This document shows positions 25,036 through 33,287 of a stretch of DNA of 64,000 nucleotides, one piece after another. Under the pieces are notes generated by a model, which saw nothing but the letters and a program-made list of their open reading frames with translations, did not search any database and was not told the origin of the DNA. The translations under genes and the position numbers were made by a program. This DNA is from Ferrovibrio sp. MS7 (GTDB taxonomy: Bacteria > Pseudomonadota > Alphaproteobacteria > Ferrovibrionales > Ferrovibrionaceae). Where the stretch lies: contig NZ_JBBKBA010000004.1 of assembly GCF_038404985.1 (NCBI RefSeq), positions 186,001 through 250,000 on the forward strand, given 5' to 3'. The number at the start of each line of letters is the position of its first letter. Positions within the stretch are counted from its first letter, which is position 1.

Positions 25036-27758
25036 TCCGCCGCCTCCTTCTGCCTGGTCAGGGCGCGCAGCCGGTGCGGCAGCAGCGGCACCTGGGTGAC
25101 GCGCACGCCCACCGCATCGCGCACCGCGCCGAGAATGGCCGGCGCGGTCGGCACCAGGCCAGGTTCGCCGACACCCTTGGCGCCATAGGGGCCAAGCGGC
25201 TCGGCATCCTCGATCAGCAGCACCTCGATCTGCGGCATGTCGCCGACCGTGGGGATGAGATAATCGTGCAAATTCTCGCTGCGGCCGGGGATATATTCCT
25301 CCATCAGCGCCAGGCCCAAGCCTTGCGCGATGCCGCCGTGGATCTGGCCTTCCACCTGCTGCGGGTTGATGGCGCGGCCGACATCATGCGCCGCCACCAT
25401 GCGCAGCACCTTCACCTTGCCGAGTTCGGGATCGACCTCGACCAGCGCGATCTGCGCCGCGAAGGCATAGGTGGCATAGGGAATACCCTGGCCATTGGCA
25501 TCCAGCGGCGTGGTCGGCGGATCGAAACGGCCCTCACCCAGCAGCACATCTTCGCCGGCAACACGCGGCAACGTATCCAGCGCCACGCGGTGCGTGGTGC
25601 CGCCATCCTCGATCAGGAGTTTGCTGCCCTCGAAGCGGAACACGGCCTTCTCGCCGGCATTGACCAGGCGCAGGATCTGGCTGCGCAGGTCGAGGCCGGC
25701 ATATTCCGCCGCCTTGCCGGAAACGAAGGTCTGGCGCGAGGCCGAGGTCTTGCCGGCATCGGCGGTGCGGTCGGTATCGCCGGTGATGAGGTCGAACAGC
25801 GCCATCGGCGCCCCCACCGCATCGGCGGTGATCTGCGTCATGATGGTGTTGGAGCCCTGGCCGACATCGAGCGCACCGTTATAGAGCGTGAAGCGGCCAT
25901 CGGCGCGCAACGCCACGCGCATAATGGAGGGATTCGACATCGAGGTGTTGCCGATACCGTACCACATGCAGCCGATGCCGACGCCGCGCTTCAGCCCCTT
26001 GCGCCGGGCGTTGAACCGTTGCACCTCGTCCTGCATCGCGCGCCAATGCGGCGCCAATGCATCGAGGCAGGCCGGCAAGCCGGCGGAATGTTCCAGCACC
26101 TGGCCGGTGGCCGTGGCCTGGCCGGCGCGCAAGGCATTGCGGCGGCGGATTTCCAGGCGGTCGATGCCGAGTTTTTCGGCCAGATCATCCAGCAACGCCT
26201 CATGCGCGATGGCAGCCTGCGGCACGCCGAAGCCTCGGAAGGCGCCCGATGGCGGCGCGTTGGTGAAAAAGGCGCGGCCCCAGTTATGCACATGCGGCAC
26301 ATGATACGGCCCGGTGGCATGCACCGGCACGCGGTTCGCCACCGTGGGGCCCCAGCTCGCATAGGCGCCGGTATCGAAATCGGCCTTGGTTTCCACCGCG
26401 ACCAGAACCCCGTCCTTGTCGCAGCCGAATTTCGCTGTAATCGTCGCCGGGTGGCGCTTGGTGGAAGCCGCCATGCTCTCGGGTCGCGTATAGACGCAAG
26501 CCACCGGACGTTCCAGCAGCCAGGCGGCCAGCGCGATCAACGGCTGCACCGAAAGATCGAGCTTGCCGCCGAAGCCGCCGCCGCAGGCAGTCGGCACCAC
26601 GCGGATCGCATCCAGCGGCATTTTCATCACGCCGGCAATCTCGTCACGGTCCATGTAGGGCGTCTGCGTCGTGGCATGCACCTCGATGCGGTTGCCGACG
26701 CGCCGCGCCCAGCCGGCTTCCGGCTCGATATAGGCATGCTCGACAAAGGCGGTCTGGAACACATCGCTGGCAACGGCTGCGCAAGACGCGAAGCCGGCGG
26801 CGATATCACCCTTGATCACGCCGCCCTGCAGCAGCAGGTTGCCGGGCTTTTCCGCCTGCACCAGTTTGGCGCCCGTGGCGCTGGCAACCTTCACGCCATG
26901 CAACGGTTCTTCCACGGCATAGGTCAGCGGCAGCTCGGCCTCGCGCACTGCTTCGACCGCCGCGCGGCTACCGACCAGCGCGATTACCGCCTCGCCGCGA
27001 TAGCGCACCAGGCCATCGGCCAGCACCGGCTGGTCCTTGATATCGGGATAGATGCCATAGCCGTTGCGCGGCACATCGGCGGCGGTGAGCACGCGCACCA
27101 GGCCTGCGTATTTTTGCAGCAGCGGCGCGGTATCGCCGAGCTTGAAAGTGGCGCGGTGATGCGGGCTGCGGATGATGCGCAGCCAGAGCGCATCATCCGG
27201 AATCGAATCTGCGCCGTATTTCTCAGCGCCATCCACCTTAGCCTGGCCATCCACCTTGACGCTGCGGGCCCCCACGGCCTTGCCGGCCTCGGGTGCCACG
27301 GGCAGCGGCTGGTGCCGCGCGGCATCCAGCACGGCTTCGACGATCTTCTGGTAGCCGGTGCAGCGGCAGAGCACGCCGCCCAGCGCATCCTGCACGTCCT
27401 CGCGGCTGGGGCGGCCATTGCCGGCCAGCAGGTCTGTGGCGGCCAGCAGCATGCCGGGCGTGCAGATGCCGCATTGCGCGGCACCATGGCGCAGGAAGGA
27501 TTGCTGCAGGCGGGAGAGTGCACCATGCGCCTTGAGGCCTTCCACCGTGATCACCAGCTTGCCTTCGGCCTGGGCTGCCGGCGTGAGGCAGGCGCAAACC
27601 TGCTTGCCATCCAGCATCACGGTGCAGGCGCCGCAATCGCCGGCATTGCAGCCGATCTTGGTGCCGGTGAGGCCGAAATCATCGCGCAGCACATCGGCCA
27701 GTCGCTTCACCGGCGAACCGGTATAGTCCTTGGCGGTTCCGTTCACGACCAGGCGCAT
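25032..27758 (-). CDS. Molybdenum hydroxylase, fused 2Fe-2S and Mo-binding subunits (xanthine dehydrogenase family)
   Basis: This 908-residue chain carries two functions of a xanthine-oxidase-family enzyme. Residues 1-80 hold the plant-type 2Fe-2S domain (Cys37, 42, 45, 57). Residues 85-150 hold the second 2Fe-2S domain (Cys96, 99 in C-G-I-C-T-P-G and Cys131, 133 in C-R-C-T-G-Y). The molybdopterin part runs from about 170 to the end with G-G-G-F-G-G-K, G-A-F-R-G-F-G and the catalytic Glu865 in G-V-G-E-P-G. The missing FAD domain is supplied by the next upstream gene. Such enzymes hydroxylate N-heteroaromatics next to the ring nitrogen using water. The true start is the ATG at 27758, where the ferredoxin domain begins. 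No XdhC-like chaperone is in the window. Confidence 0.92.
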   Translation of the reverse strand: MRLVVNGTAKDYTGSPVKRLADVLRDDFGLTGTKIGCNAGDCGACTVMLDGKQVCACLTPAAQAEGKLVITVEGLKAHGALSRLQQSFLRHGAAQCGICTPGMLLAATDLLAGNGRPSREDVQDALGGVLCRCTGYQKIVEAVLDAARHQPLPVAPEAGKAVGARSVKVDGQAKVDGAEKYGADSIPDDALWLRIIRSPHHRATFKLGDTAPLLQKYAGLVRVLTAADVPRNGYGIYPDIKDQPVLADGLVRYRGEAVIALVGSRAAVEAVREAELPLTYAVEEPLHGVKVASATGAKLVQAEKPGNLLLQGGVIKGDIAAGFASCAAVASDVFQTAFVEHAYIEPEAGWARRVGNRIEVHATTQTPYMDRDEIAGVMKMPLDAIRVVPTACGGGFGGKLDLSVQPLIALAAWLLERPVACVYTRPESMAASTKRHPATITAKFGCDKDGVLVAVETKADFDTGAYASWGPTVANRVPVHATGPYHVPHVHNWGRAFFTNAPPSGAFRGFGVPQAAIAHEALLDDLAEKLGIDRLEIRRRNALRAGQATATGQVLEHSAGLPACLDALAPHWRAMQDEVQRFNARRKGLKRGVGIGCMWYGIGNTSMSNPSIMRVALRADGRFTLYNGALDVGQGSNTIMTQITADAVGAPMALFDLITGDTDRTADAGKTSASRQTFVSGKAAEYAGLDLRSQILRLVNAGEKAVFRFEGSKLLIEDGGTTHRVALDTLPRVAGEDVLLGEGRFDPPTTPLDANGQGIPYATYAFAAQIALVEVDPELGKVKVLRMVAAHDVGRAINPQQVEGQIHGGIAQGLGLALMEEYIPGRSENLHDYLIPTVGDMPQIEVLLIEDAEPLGPYGAKGVGEPGLVPTAPAILGAVRDAVGVRVTQVPLLPHRLRALTRQKEAAE

Positions 27759-27762
27759 TGCG

Positions 27763-28629
27763 TCACCCCTGCTGCTTGGCCAGCGCGGCAAGCGCGCGGC
27801 GGGTGATGGTGAGGGCCGCCTCGCGGCGATAGGCGGCGTCGGCGCGCAGATCGTCGATCGGGCTGAGTTGCTCGAAATATTTTGGCTTCGCCTTATGCGC
27901 CAGGCCGGCATTGATGCGGCGGCCGATCAGTTCGGCCTCCAGATAGGTGAGCCGCTGCGCCACCGCCGAGCAGGCACCGACCGCCACCGAGGCACCATGC
28001 ACGATGCCGGCGGATTCCTCGATCACCACGCCGACCATGGCAATCGAGATCACCAGATATTTGCGCGCGCCGAGCTTCATGAAGATGCTGCGCGTCGGGT
28101 TCTTCGATTTCGGAATCAGGATCGCGGTGAGCAATTCGCCCGGTTCCAGCCGGGTCTGGCGGTTGCCGGCGATGAAATCGCCCAAGGCCAGTTCGCGCAG
28201 CCGGCCACGGCGCTGCAATTCCACCCGCGCCCGCATCGCCAGCAGCATCGGCACGCCATCGGCGGCCGGCGAGGCATTGCAGAGATTGCCGGCGATGGTG
28301 CCGGCATTCTGGATCTGGGTGCCGCCAATCTCGCGCGCTGCCTGGCGCAGGCCGTCGAATAGCGGCGGCAGGCTGGCCTCGGCAATGTCGCTCCAGGTGG
28401 TGGTGGCGCCGAGCCGCCAGTAGTCGGGCAATTCCTGGATGCCACGCAATTCGGGGATGGCGGTGATGTCGATGAGGTCGTCGTCCAGCGCACGGCCGAC
28501 CCGGGCCGGGTAATAATCCGTGCCGCCGGCCAGAATCAGCGGCGCCTGGATCACCGACGACTGGCCAGCGGTGGCGCCAAGAAGCTCCAGCGCCTCGCTC
28601 AGGCTCGCAGGACGTGCATACGACGCCAT
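27763..28629 (-). CDS. FAD-binding subunit of molybdenum hydroxylase
   Basis: This 288-residue protein is a CoxM/CutM-type FAD subunit. It begins Y-x-R-P-A-S-L-S-E-A-L, has the L-A-G-G-T-D-Y-Y-P flavin loop, and the N-A-G-T-I-A-G-N-L-C-N-A-S-P-A-A-D motif that contacts FAD. It passes electrons from the Mo and 2Fe-2S chain to NAD(P) or another acceptor. It is the first gene of the catabolic operon, 4 bases ahead of the fused Fe-S/Mo subunit. The ATG at 28629 matches the family start; the frame is open upstream to 28675 and further, but without a convincing ribosome site. Confidence 0.9.
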   Translation of the reverse strand: MASYARPASLSEALELLGATAGQSSVIQAPLILAGGTDYYPARVGRALDDDLIDITAIPELRGIQELPDYWRLGATTTWSDIAEASLPPLFDGLRQAAREIGGTQIQNAGTIAGNLCNASPAADGVPMLLAMRARVELQRRGRLRELALGDFIAGNRQTRLEPGELLTAILIPKSKNPTRSIFMKLGARKYLVISIAMVGVVIEESAGIVHGASVAVGACSAVAQRLTYLEAELIGRRINAGLAHKAKPKYFEQLSPIDDLRADAAYRREAALTITRRALAALAKQQG

Positions 28630-28666
28630 TCCGATTGGGACCCCCACCCGCTCGTGAACCTCATTT

Positions 28667-28678
28667 GTGTACATATGA
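28667..28678. promoter_or_regulatory. Candidate operator GTGTACATATGA, copy 1 (operon side)
   Basis: This exact 12-base sequence recurs at 28884-28895. The present copy lies 38-49 bases before the FAD-subunit start codon and overlaps the weak -10 candidate of the operon. Confidence 0.45.
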
Positions 28679-28883
28679 TGCTGCCGTGTGATTTCAAAAA
28701 AAGCAACGTCAAAAAAGCGGCAGTTGTGGCTCAAAGCCTGGGCAGGTCGAAAACCGCGTGTCCGGCAATCAACACTATTAAAATGCATTAATTGGGTATT
28801 GCTTAAATCTTAGTGGACAATATGTTTGCCCCCGATGCGTACCCCAGATATTTGCGCTGGACGGTCGGGCTGGATAATTGTAA

Positions 28884-28895
28884 GTGTACATATGA
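28884..28895. promoter_or_regulatory. Candidate operator GTGTACATATGA, copy 2 (fpr side)
   Basis: This is an exact copy of the motif at 28667-28678, located 52-63 bases before the fpr ATG. A degenerate relative (GTGGACAATATG) lies near 28813. The repetition in both arms of a divergent promoter suggests one regulator for both transcripts. Confidence 0.45.
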
Positions 28896-28946
28896 ATTTG
28901 GTCCCTGCCATTCCCTGCGCCTCTCCCGGATCGTGAAGCCAGAACC

Positions 28947-29780
28947 ATGACTGCCTCTCCTGTTGCCGATACCGCTGCCCCCTCCACCCATCCGGCGCTC
29001 AAGCCGGGCGGCAATCTGCGCGAGGAGACGGTGACCTATGTGCATCACTGGACCGACACGCTCTTCACCTTCCGCACCACGCGCGAGCCGAGCTTCCGCT
29101 TCATCAACGGCCAGTTCGCGATGATCGGCCTGATCGTCGACAACAAGCCGCTGCTGCGCGCCTACAGCATGGTGAGTTCGAACCACGAGGACTTCCTCGA
29201 ATTCTTTTCGATCAAGGTGCAGAACGGCCCGCTCACCTCGCGGCTGCAGCATCTCAAGGTCGGCGACCGCATCATCGTCAACCGCAAGCCGACCGGCACG
29301 CTGCTGCAGGACAATCTGGTGCCGGGCAAGCATCTCTACCTGCTCGCCACCGGCACTGGCCTGGCGCCGTTCATGAGCATCATCAAGGACCCGGAAGCCT
29401 ACGAGCGCTATGACAAGGTGATCCTGGTGCATGGCACCCGCACCGTCGGCGAACTGGCTTACCAGGACTACATCACGCGCGAATTGCTGGAACACGAATT
29501 CCTCGGCGAAATGGCGCGCGATAAGCTGATCTACTATCCCACCGTGACCCGCGAAGCCTATCGCAACCAGGGCCGCGTCACCGATCTGATCAGCAGCGGC
29601 AAGCTGTTCCAGGATATCGGTCTGCCGCCCCTGGATATCGCACAGGACCGCGTCATGCTCTGCGGCAGCCCGGACATGCTGCGCGACATGCGCGCCTATC
29701 TCGATGAACGCAAATGGGAAGAAGGCTCCACCACCGGCGCCGGCCATTACGTGATCGAGAAGGCCTTCGTCGAGCAGTAA
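28947..29780 (+). CDS. fpr: Ferredoxin--NADP+ reductase
   Basis: This 277-residue protein is a bacterial-type ferredoxin/flavodoxin-NADP reductase. The FAD site R-A-Y-S-M-V-S is near residue 72. The NADP site is G-T-G-L-A-P-F near residue 137, with V-H-G-T-R and C-G-S-P-D-M further on. It ends A-F-V-E-Q, with the aromatic near the C-terminus as in subclass I FPRs. It transfers electrons between NADPH and ferredoxin or flavodoxin. Divergent placement from the operon suggests it could supply reduced ferredoxin to the 6-hydroxynicotinate-reductase-like enzyme, although many alphaproteobacteria carry fpr as a housekeeping or redox-stress gene. Confidence 0.93.
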   Translation: MTASPVADTAAPSTHPALKPGGNLREETVTYVHHWTDTLFTFRTTREPSFRFINGQFAMIGLIVDNKPLLRAYSMVSSNHEDFLEFFSIKVQNGPLTSRLQHLKVGDRIIVNRKPTGTLLQDNLVPGKHLYLLATGTGLAPFMSIIKDPEAYERYDKVILVHGTRTVGELAYQDYITRELLEHEFLGEMARDKLIYYPTVTREAYRNQGRVTDLISSGKLFQDIGLPPLDIAQDRVMLCGSPDMLRDMRAYLDERKWEEGSTTGAGHYVIEKAFVEQ

Positions 29781-29800
29781 GGCTGCTGGCTTGCCATTGC

Positions 29801-29870
29801 CGTCACCCTCGCGCAGGCGAGGGTCCCATTTCGCATGAAAAATGGGATTCTCGCTTTCGCGAGAATGACG
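29801..29870. repeat. 70-base palindromic composite element with CGTCA/TGACG ends
   Basis: Three perfect 8-base stems follow one another: ACCCTCGC/GCGAGGGT (29805-29824, loop GCAG), TCCCATTT/AAATGGGA (29824-29847) and ATTCTCGC/GCGAGAAT (29847-29866, loop TTTC). The outer ends are CGTCA and TGACG, inverted. This is the architecture of REP/BIME-like or small MITE-like intergenic repeats. It lies between fpr and the MarR gene, which converge, and could also act as a bidirectional terminator. Confidence 0.65.
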
Positions 29871-29885
29871 CGGCTTCTGATCCCG

Positions 29886-30392
29886 TCAGGTAATCCGCTT
29901 CAGCAGGGCGAGAAGCTGCTGCTGCTCGGCGGCGGAGAGCGGACCCAGCGTGATCTGTGTCACCTTGGGGCCGTTCTGCACCAGGCCTTCCACCAGGGCG
30001 CGGCCAGCCGGCGTCAGGCTGAGATAGCGGCGGCGCTTGTCGCTCTTGTCCGGCCGGTGCGCGATCAGCTTGCGCGTCGCCAGGCGGCGGATCACGCCCT
30101 GGATCGTCGCCGGGTCCATCGCCGTGAGGCGGCCAAGATGATTCTGCGACAACTCGCCGGCCTCATACAGCTTCACCAGCGCGGCATATTGCGTCGGCGT
30201 TACCTGGGCATCGCCGATGGTGCCGATGAAGATGGCAGTAGCGCGCTGGTGGGCGCGGCGGATCAGATGCCCCACCTGCTCTTCCAGCACATAGCCCGTC
30301 GGCACAGCAAGCGCAGCCTCGGTCGCCGCCGCGCCGTTCTGCGGCGTGGTGCGGGTCTCGGGTATCGCTGCGGTGGCCTTGCTTTTCGGCAC
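29886..30392 (-). CDS. MarR family transcriptional regulator
   Basis: This 168-residue regulator has a winged helix. Recognition elements are L-S-Q-N-H-L-G-R-L-T-A-M-D-P-A-T-I-Q-G-V-I-R-R-L and the wing D-K-S-D-K-R-R-R-Y-L-S-L-T. The core G-H-L-I-R-R-A-H-Q-R followed by T-P-T-Q-Y-A-A-L resembles MarR proteins that control aromatic or nicotinate catabolism (NicR type); that comparison is from memory. An extended N-terminal tail of about 30 residues precedes the fold. The start is GTG. A perfect TATAAT box lies on the minus strand at 30508-30513. It is the only DNA-binding regulator near the heterocycle operon and so its probable controller. Confidence 0.88.
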   Translation of the reverse strand: MPKSKATAAIPETRTTPQNGAAATEAALAVPTGYVLEEQVGHLIRRAHQRATAIFIGTIGDAQVTPTQYAALVKLYEAGELSQNHLGRLTAMDPATIQGVIRRLATRKLIAHRPDKSDKRRRYLSLTPAGRALVEGLVQNGPKVTQITLGPLSAAEQQQLLALLKRIT

Positions 30393-30545
30393 GGTGCGGT
30401 TTCAATCCTCAGGAGCCATCAGATGGCGGCAGTCAGGCGGCGCGAGACTAGCGGCATTCAGCTACCGCCGCCAAGCCATTCGCACCAAGATTCGTGGGAA
30501 TGCGGAAATTATACAATATACCAGCGTAATAAGCGGACTGCCGGC

Positions 30546-31106
30546 TTACAGCACCTGAGTCGATGCTTCCGCGCCGCGCTCCAGCAGCTTCAACGAGCCA
30601 TCGCCGTTTTCGAACACGGTACAGGAGCAATGCGCCGGCTGGAACAGCACCAGGCGATCATCCTTGAGCGCCGCGCCCATGGCGGCATTGATCACCATGA
30701 AATGCGTGAAAATGACAATATCGCTGCGGCAAGAGAGCAGCGAGCCGACCACGCCCTGGCGCCAGGCACGCAGGATGCCGGGCTGATCGGCATAGCGCTG
30801 CGCCGCGATCCGCTTCAGCCATGGGCCACGCGCGGCCAGGCCCTGCATGGCGATTTCCGGCGGCGTCGGCACTTCCGACACGGCAGCGGAGATTTCGGCA
30901 ACGCTGCCCCAGCGGTTGGCCAAAGGGGCTGCGGTTTCCTGCGCCCGCTGCAGCGGCGAACTCAGCACCGGCAACGGCCCCAGGGCTTCGAGCTTCAGCG
31001 CCAGATCGACGGCGCTTTCGCGGCCTTCATCGGAGAGGCCGGGGTCTTCGGCTTCGGCGAAATTCGCTGCCGCCTTGGCATGCCGCACGAGATAGAGCTT
31101 GGCCAT
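30546..31106 (-). CDS. SixA-like histidine phosphatase family protein
   Basis: This 186-residue protein of the histidine phosphatase superfamily opens with L-Y-L-V-R-H-A-K-A, which carries the catalytic His in R-H. It has S-S-P-L-Q-R-A-Q-E-T for the second Arg, and F-T-H-F-M-V-I for the second His. The short size and R-H-A-K form suggest the SixA or phosphoglycerate-mutase-like branch. Targets could be phosphohistidine on a phosphotransfer protein or a small phosphoester. The ATG at 31106 begins M-A-K-L-Y-L; upstream codons are not domain-like. It lies 11 bases downstream of the MBL-fold gene and is probably co-transcribed. Confidence 0.82.
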   Translation of the reverse strand: MAKLYLVRHAKAAANFAEAEDPGLSDEGRESAVDLALKLEALGPLPVLSSPLQRAQETAAPLANRWGSVAEISAAVSEVPTPPEIAMQGLAARGPWLKRIAAQRYADQPGILRAWRQGVVGSLLSCRSDIVIFTHFMVINAAMGAALKDDRLVLFQPAHCSCTVFENGDGSLKLLERGAEASTQVL

Positions 31107-31117
31107 CGCCGCTGATC

Positions 31118-31942
31118 CTAGAGCAGGTTGATGCGCATGTTTTCGCGCGCCACCAGCGCGCCGGACCACATCTGGCGCGCATCGGCTTCCAGACGCTCCA
31201 TGAATGCATCTTCATGATCGGGATCGTGATGGAAGATCGCAAGCTGCTTCACCCGCGCCGCCAGGCAGAGTCGCACGCCTTCTTGCCAGGTGGAATGGCC
31301 CCAGCCGACATGGTTTTCGAATTCGCGGTCGGTATAGGTGCTGTCGTAAATCACCAAGTCGGCGCCTTCGATCAGCCCCAGGATATTCTGGTCCGGCTTG
31401 CCCGGCACATGCTCGGTATCGGTAACGTAGCACATCGACTTGCCGCCATATTCGACGCGGTAGCCGGTGGCACCATCGGGATGATTGAGCGGCGCGGTGC
31501 GCACACTGATGCCGTCACCGAGCGAGAAGCGGTCACCGGCACGGAAATCCTGGAACACAAATTCGGCGCCCATCTTCTCCAGCGGCACCGGGAAGAACGG
31601 CTCCGCCATCTGCGAGCGGAACACGCGTTCGATGCCGCCACGATCGGCGACATGGCCGGCGCGGACGACGAAGCGGCTGTTCTTGCGGAAGGCCGGCGAG
31701 AAAAACGGGAAGCCGTTGATATGGTCCCAATGGGTGTGCGAGAGCATCAAATCGGCACTGCTGTCGCCGCGGCGCAGCATCCAGTGGCCGAGATTGCGGA
31801 TGCCGGTGCCGGCATCGAAGATCAGGATGCGGCCGCCGATCTTCACCTCAACGCAGGAGGTATTGCCGCCGAAGGCAATATGGCGCGGCGACGGCGTCGC
31901 GATGCTGCCGCGCACCCCCCAGAATTTCACCTTGAAGCCCAT
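31118..31942 (-). CDS. MBL-fold metallohydrolase (cyclic phosphodiesterase-like)
   Basis: This 274-residue enzyme has the metallo-beta-lactamase fold. The metal-binding S-H-T-H-W-D-H is near residue 68, a downstream His is in A-P-L-N-H-P, the bridging Asp is in Y-V-T-D-T-E-H, and a further His is in F-H-H-D-P. The start F-W-G-V-R-G-S-I-A-T-P-S-P and F-G-G-N-T-S-C-V-E-V are typical of the branch near PhnP and cyclic-nucleotide or RNA phosphodiesterases. There is no signal peptide. The exact substrate is unknown. It appears to head a two-gene unit with the SixA-like gene. Confidence 0.85.
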   Translation of the reverse strand: MGFKVKFWGVRGSIATPSPRHIAFGGNTSCVEVKIGGRILIFDAGTGIRNLGHWMLRRGDSSADLMLSHTHWDHINGFPFFSPAFRKNSRFVVRAGHVADRGGIERVFRSQMAEPFFPVPLEKMGAEFVFQDFRAGDRFSLGDGISVRTAPLNHPDGATGYRVEYGGKSMCYVTDTEHVPGKPDQNILGLIEGADLVIYDSTYTDREFENHVGWGHSTWQEGVRLCLAARVKQLAIFHHDPDHEDAFMERLEADARQMWSGALVARENMRINLL

Positions 31943-31974
31943 GCGTCTCCCCTCCGCTGGGTGTCCGGCTGATA

Positions 31975-33144
31975 TCAGGCTGCCGGCAAAGCCATCTCCA
32001 CCAGCCGCGCCCAGTAGCTGGCACCGATGGTAAGGGCTTCGTCGTTGAAATCATAATGCGGGTTGTGAATCATGCAGCTACCCTCGCCCGCGCCGTTGCC
32101 GATCCAGACATAGGAACCCGGCTTCTCGCGCAGCATCCAGGCGAAGTCTTCCGCACCCATGCTGGGCGCCAGGTTGCGTAACACATTGTCCTGGCCGACC
32201 ACGGCAGCGGCGGCGCGTGCCGCCAGTTCGGTTTCATCGGCCGTGTTGATGGTGGGCGGATAGCGGCGCTGGTAATCCAGTTCGGCCACCGCGCCATGGG
32301 TGGCGGCGATGCCGGTGACGATCTGGCGCAAACGTGATTCGATCAGGTCCTGAACCTGCGGCGAGAAGGCGCGCGCGGTGCCCGAGAGCGTCGCCTCTTC
32401 CGGGATCACATTGGTGGTGTGGCCGGCATTGAACTGGCAGATGCTGACCACGGCCGGCTGCAGCGGATCGACATTGCGGCCGACGATATGCTGCACCGCC
32501 AGCACGATCTCGGCGCCGATCGCCACCGGATCGATGCCCTGGTGCGGGTAGGCGCCATGGGCGCCCTTGCCGCGGATCTTGATCCAGAACATGTCGGCGG
32601 AGGCCATCATCGGGCCGACGCGCACGGCAAACTTGCCGATGTCGTAGCCCGGCATATTGTGCATGCCAAATACGGACTCGCAGGGGAACAGGCGGAACAG
32701 ACCATCGTCCACCATCACCTTGCCGCCGGCCAGATTCTCCTCCGCCGGCTGGAAGATGAAATGCACGATGCCGTCGAACTTGCGCGAATTGGCCAGATAC
32801 TGCGCGGCGCCGAGCAGCATGGTGGTGTGGCCGTCATGGCCGCAGCCATGCATCTTGCCCTGATAGGTGGACTTGTGCGCGAAGTCGTTCAGTTCATGCA
32901 GGTCCAGCGCATCCATGTCGGCGCGCAAGCCGATGGCGCGGTTGCCGCTGCCGGCCTTCAGCGTGCCGACCACGCCGGTCTTGGCCAGGCCGCGATGCAC
33001 CTCGATGCCGAAGCTCTTGAGCTTCTCGGCCACGATGTCGGCGGTGCGGTGTTCCTCGAAAGCAGTTTCGGGATGGGCATGCAGGTCGCGGCGCCAGGCC
33101 GTGAGGTCTTGCTTGCGGGCCACGATTTCATCAATCAACTGCAT
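31975..33144 (-). CDS. M20 family metallo-amidohydrolase (hippurate hydrolase-like)
   Basis: This 389-residue protein belongs to the M20D aminoacylase/hippurate-hydrolase branch, which removes acyl groups from N-acyl amino acids in the cytoplasm. Visible features are L-H-A-H-P-E-T-A-F-E-E near the start, the metal ligands in M-H-G-C-G-H-D-G-H-T, Q-P-A-E-E-N, and the dimerisation-domain G-K-G-A-H-G-A-Y-P-H-Q-G-I-D-P. The late S-M-G-A-E-D-F supplies another ligand. The ATG at 33144 has AGGG about 8 bases upstream and is preferred over the in-frame GTG at 33153. Confidence 0.92.
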   Translation of the reverse strand: MQLIDEIVARKQDLTAWRRDLHAHPETAFEEHRTADIVAEKLKSFGIEVHRGLAKTGVVGTLKAGSGNRAIGLRADMDALDLHELNDFAHKSTYQGKMHGCGHDGHTTMLLGAAQYLANSRKFDGIVHFIFQPAEENLAGGKVMVDDGLFRLFPCESVFGMHNMPGYDIGKFAVRVGPMMASADMFWIKIRGKGAHGAYPHQGIDPVAIGAEIVLAVQHIVGRNVDPLQPAVVSICQFNAGHTTNVIPEEATLSGTARAFSPQVQDLIESRLRQIVTGIAATHGAVAELDYQRRYPPTINTADETELAARAAAAVVGQDNVLRNLAPSMGAEDFAWMLREKPGSYVWIGNGAGEGSCMIHNPHYDFNDEALTIGASYWARLVEMALPAA

Positions 33145-33287
33145 CTCGATCACCCTGCTGGCGCCTTGCTGGAGGCGCGGTAATTATTGCTTGTTTGCCG
33201 ACACTAACCGATTGATTTTGCTGTTTCCAGGGCCTCCAACAGGGATTGACTCAAGGGCATCCGTGTGGTCTTGTCCGGGCCGCAGCA

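Larger units (their letters stand above)
28630..28946. promoter_or_regulatory. AT-rich divergent regulatory region between the catabolic operon and fpr
   Basis: This 317-base region has no gene and is clearly richer in A and T than its neighbours. It should hold both divergent promoters. On the minus strand TTGAAA followed 16 bases later by TATGTA is a weak promoter candidate. On the plus strand TATGAA at 28891-28896 could be a -10 box for fpr. Each of these -10 candidates lies within a copy of a 12-base direct repeat. Confidence 0.6.

Noticed and set aside
23566-27806. Plus-strand frames of 540 and 1003 codons opposite the molybdenum hydroxylase region
   Set aside because: They are antisense shadows caused by high GC at third codon positions. 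The minus-strand frames carry the Cys, cofactor and catalytic motifs.
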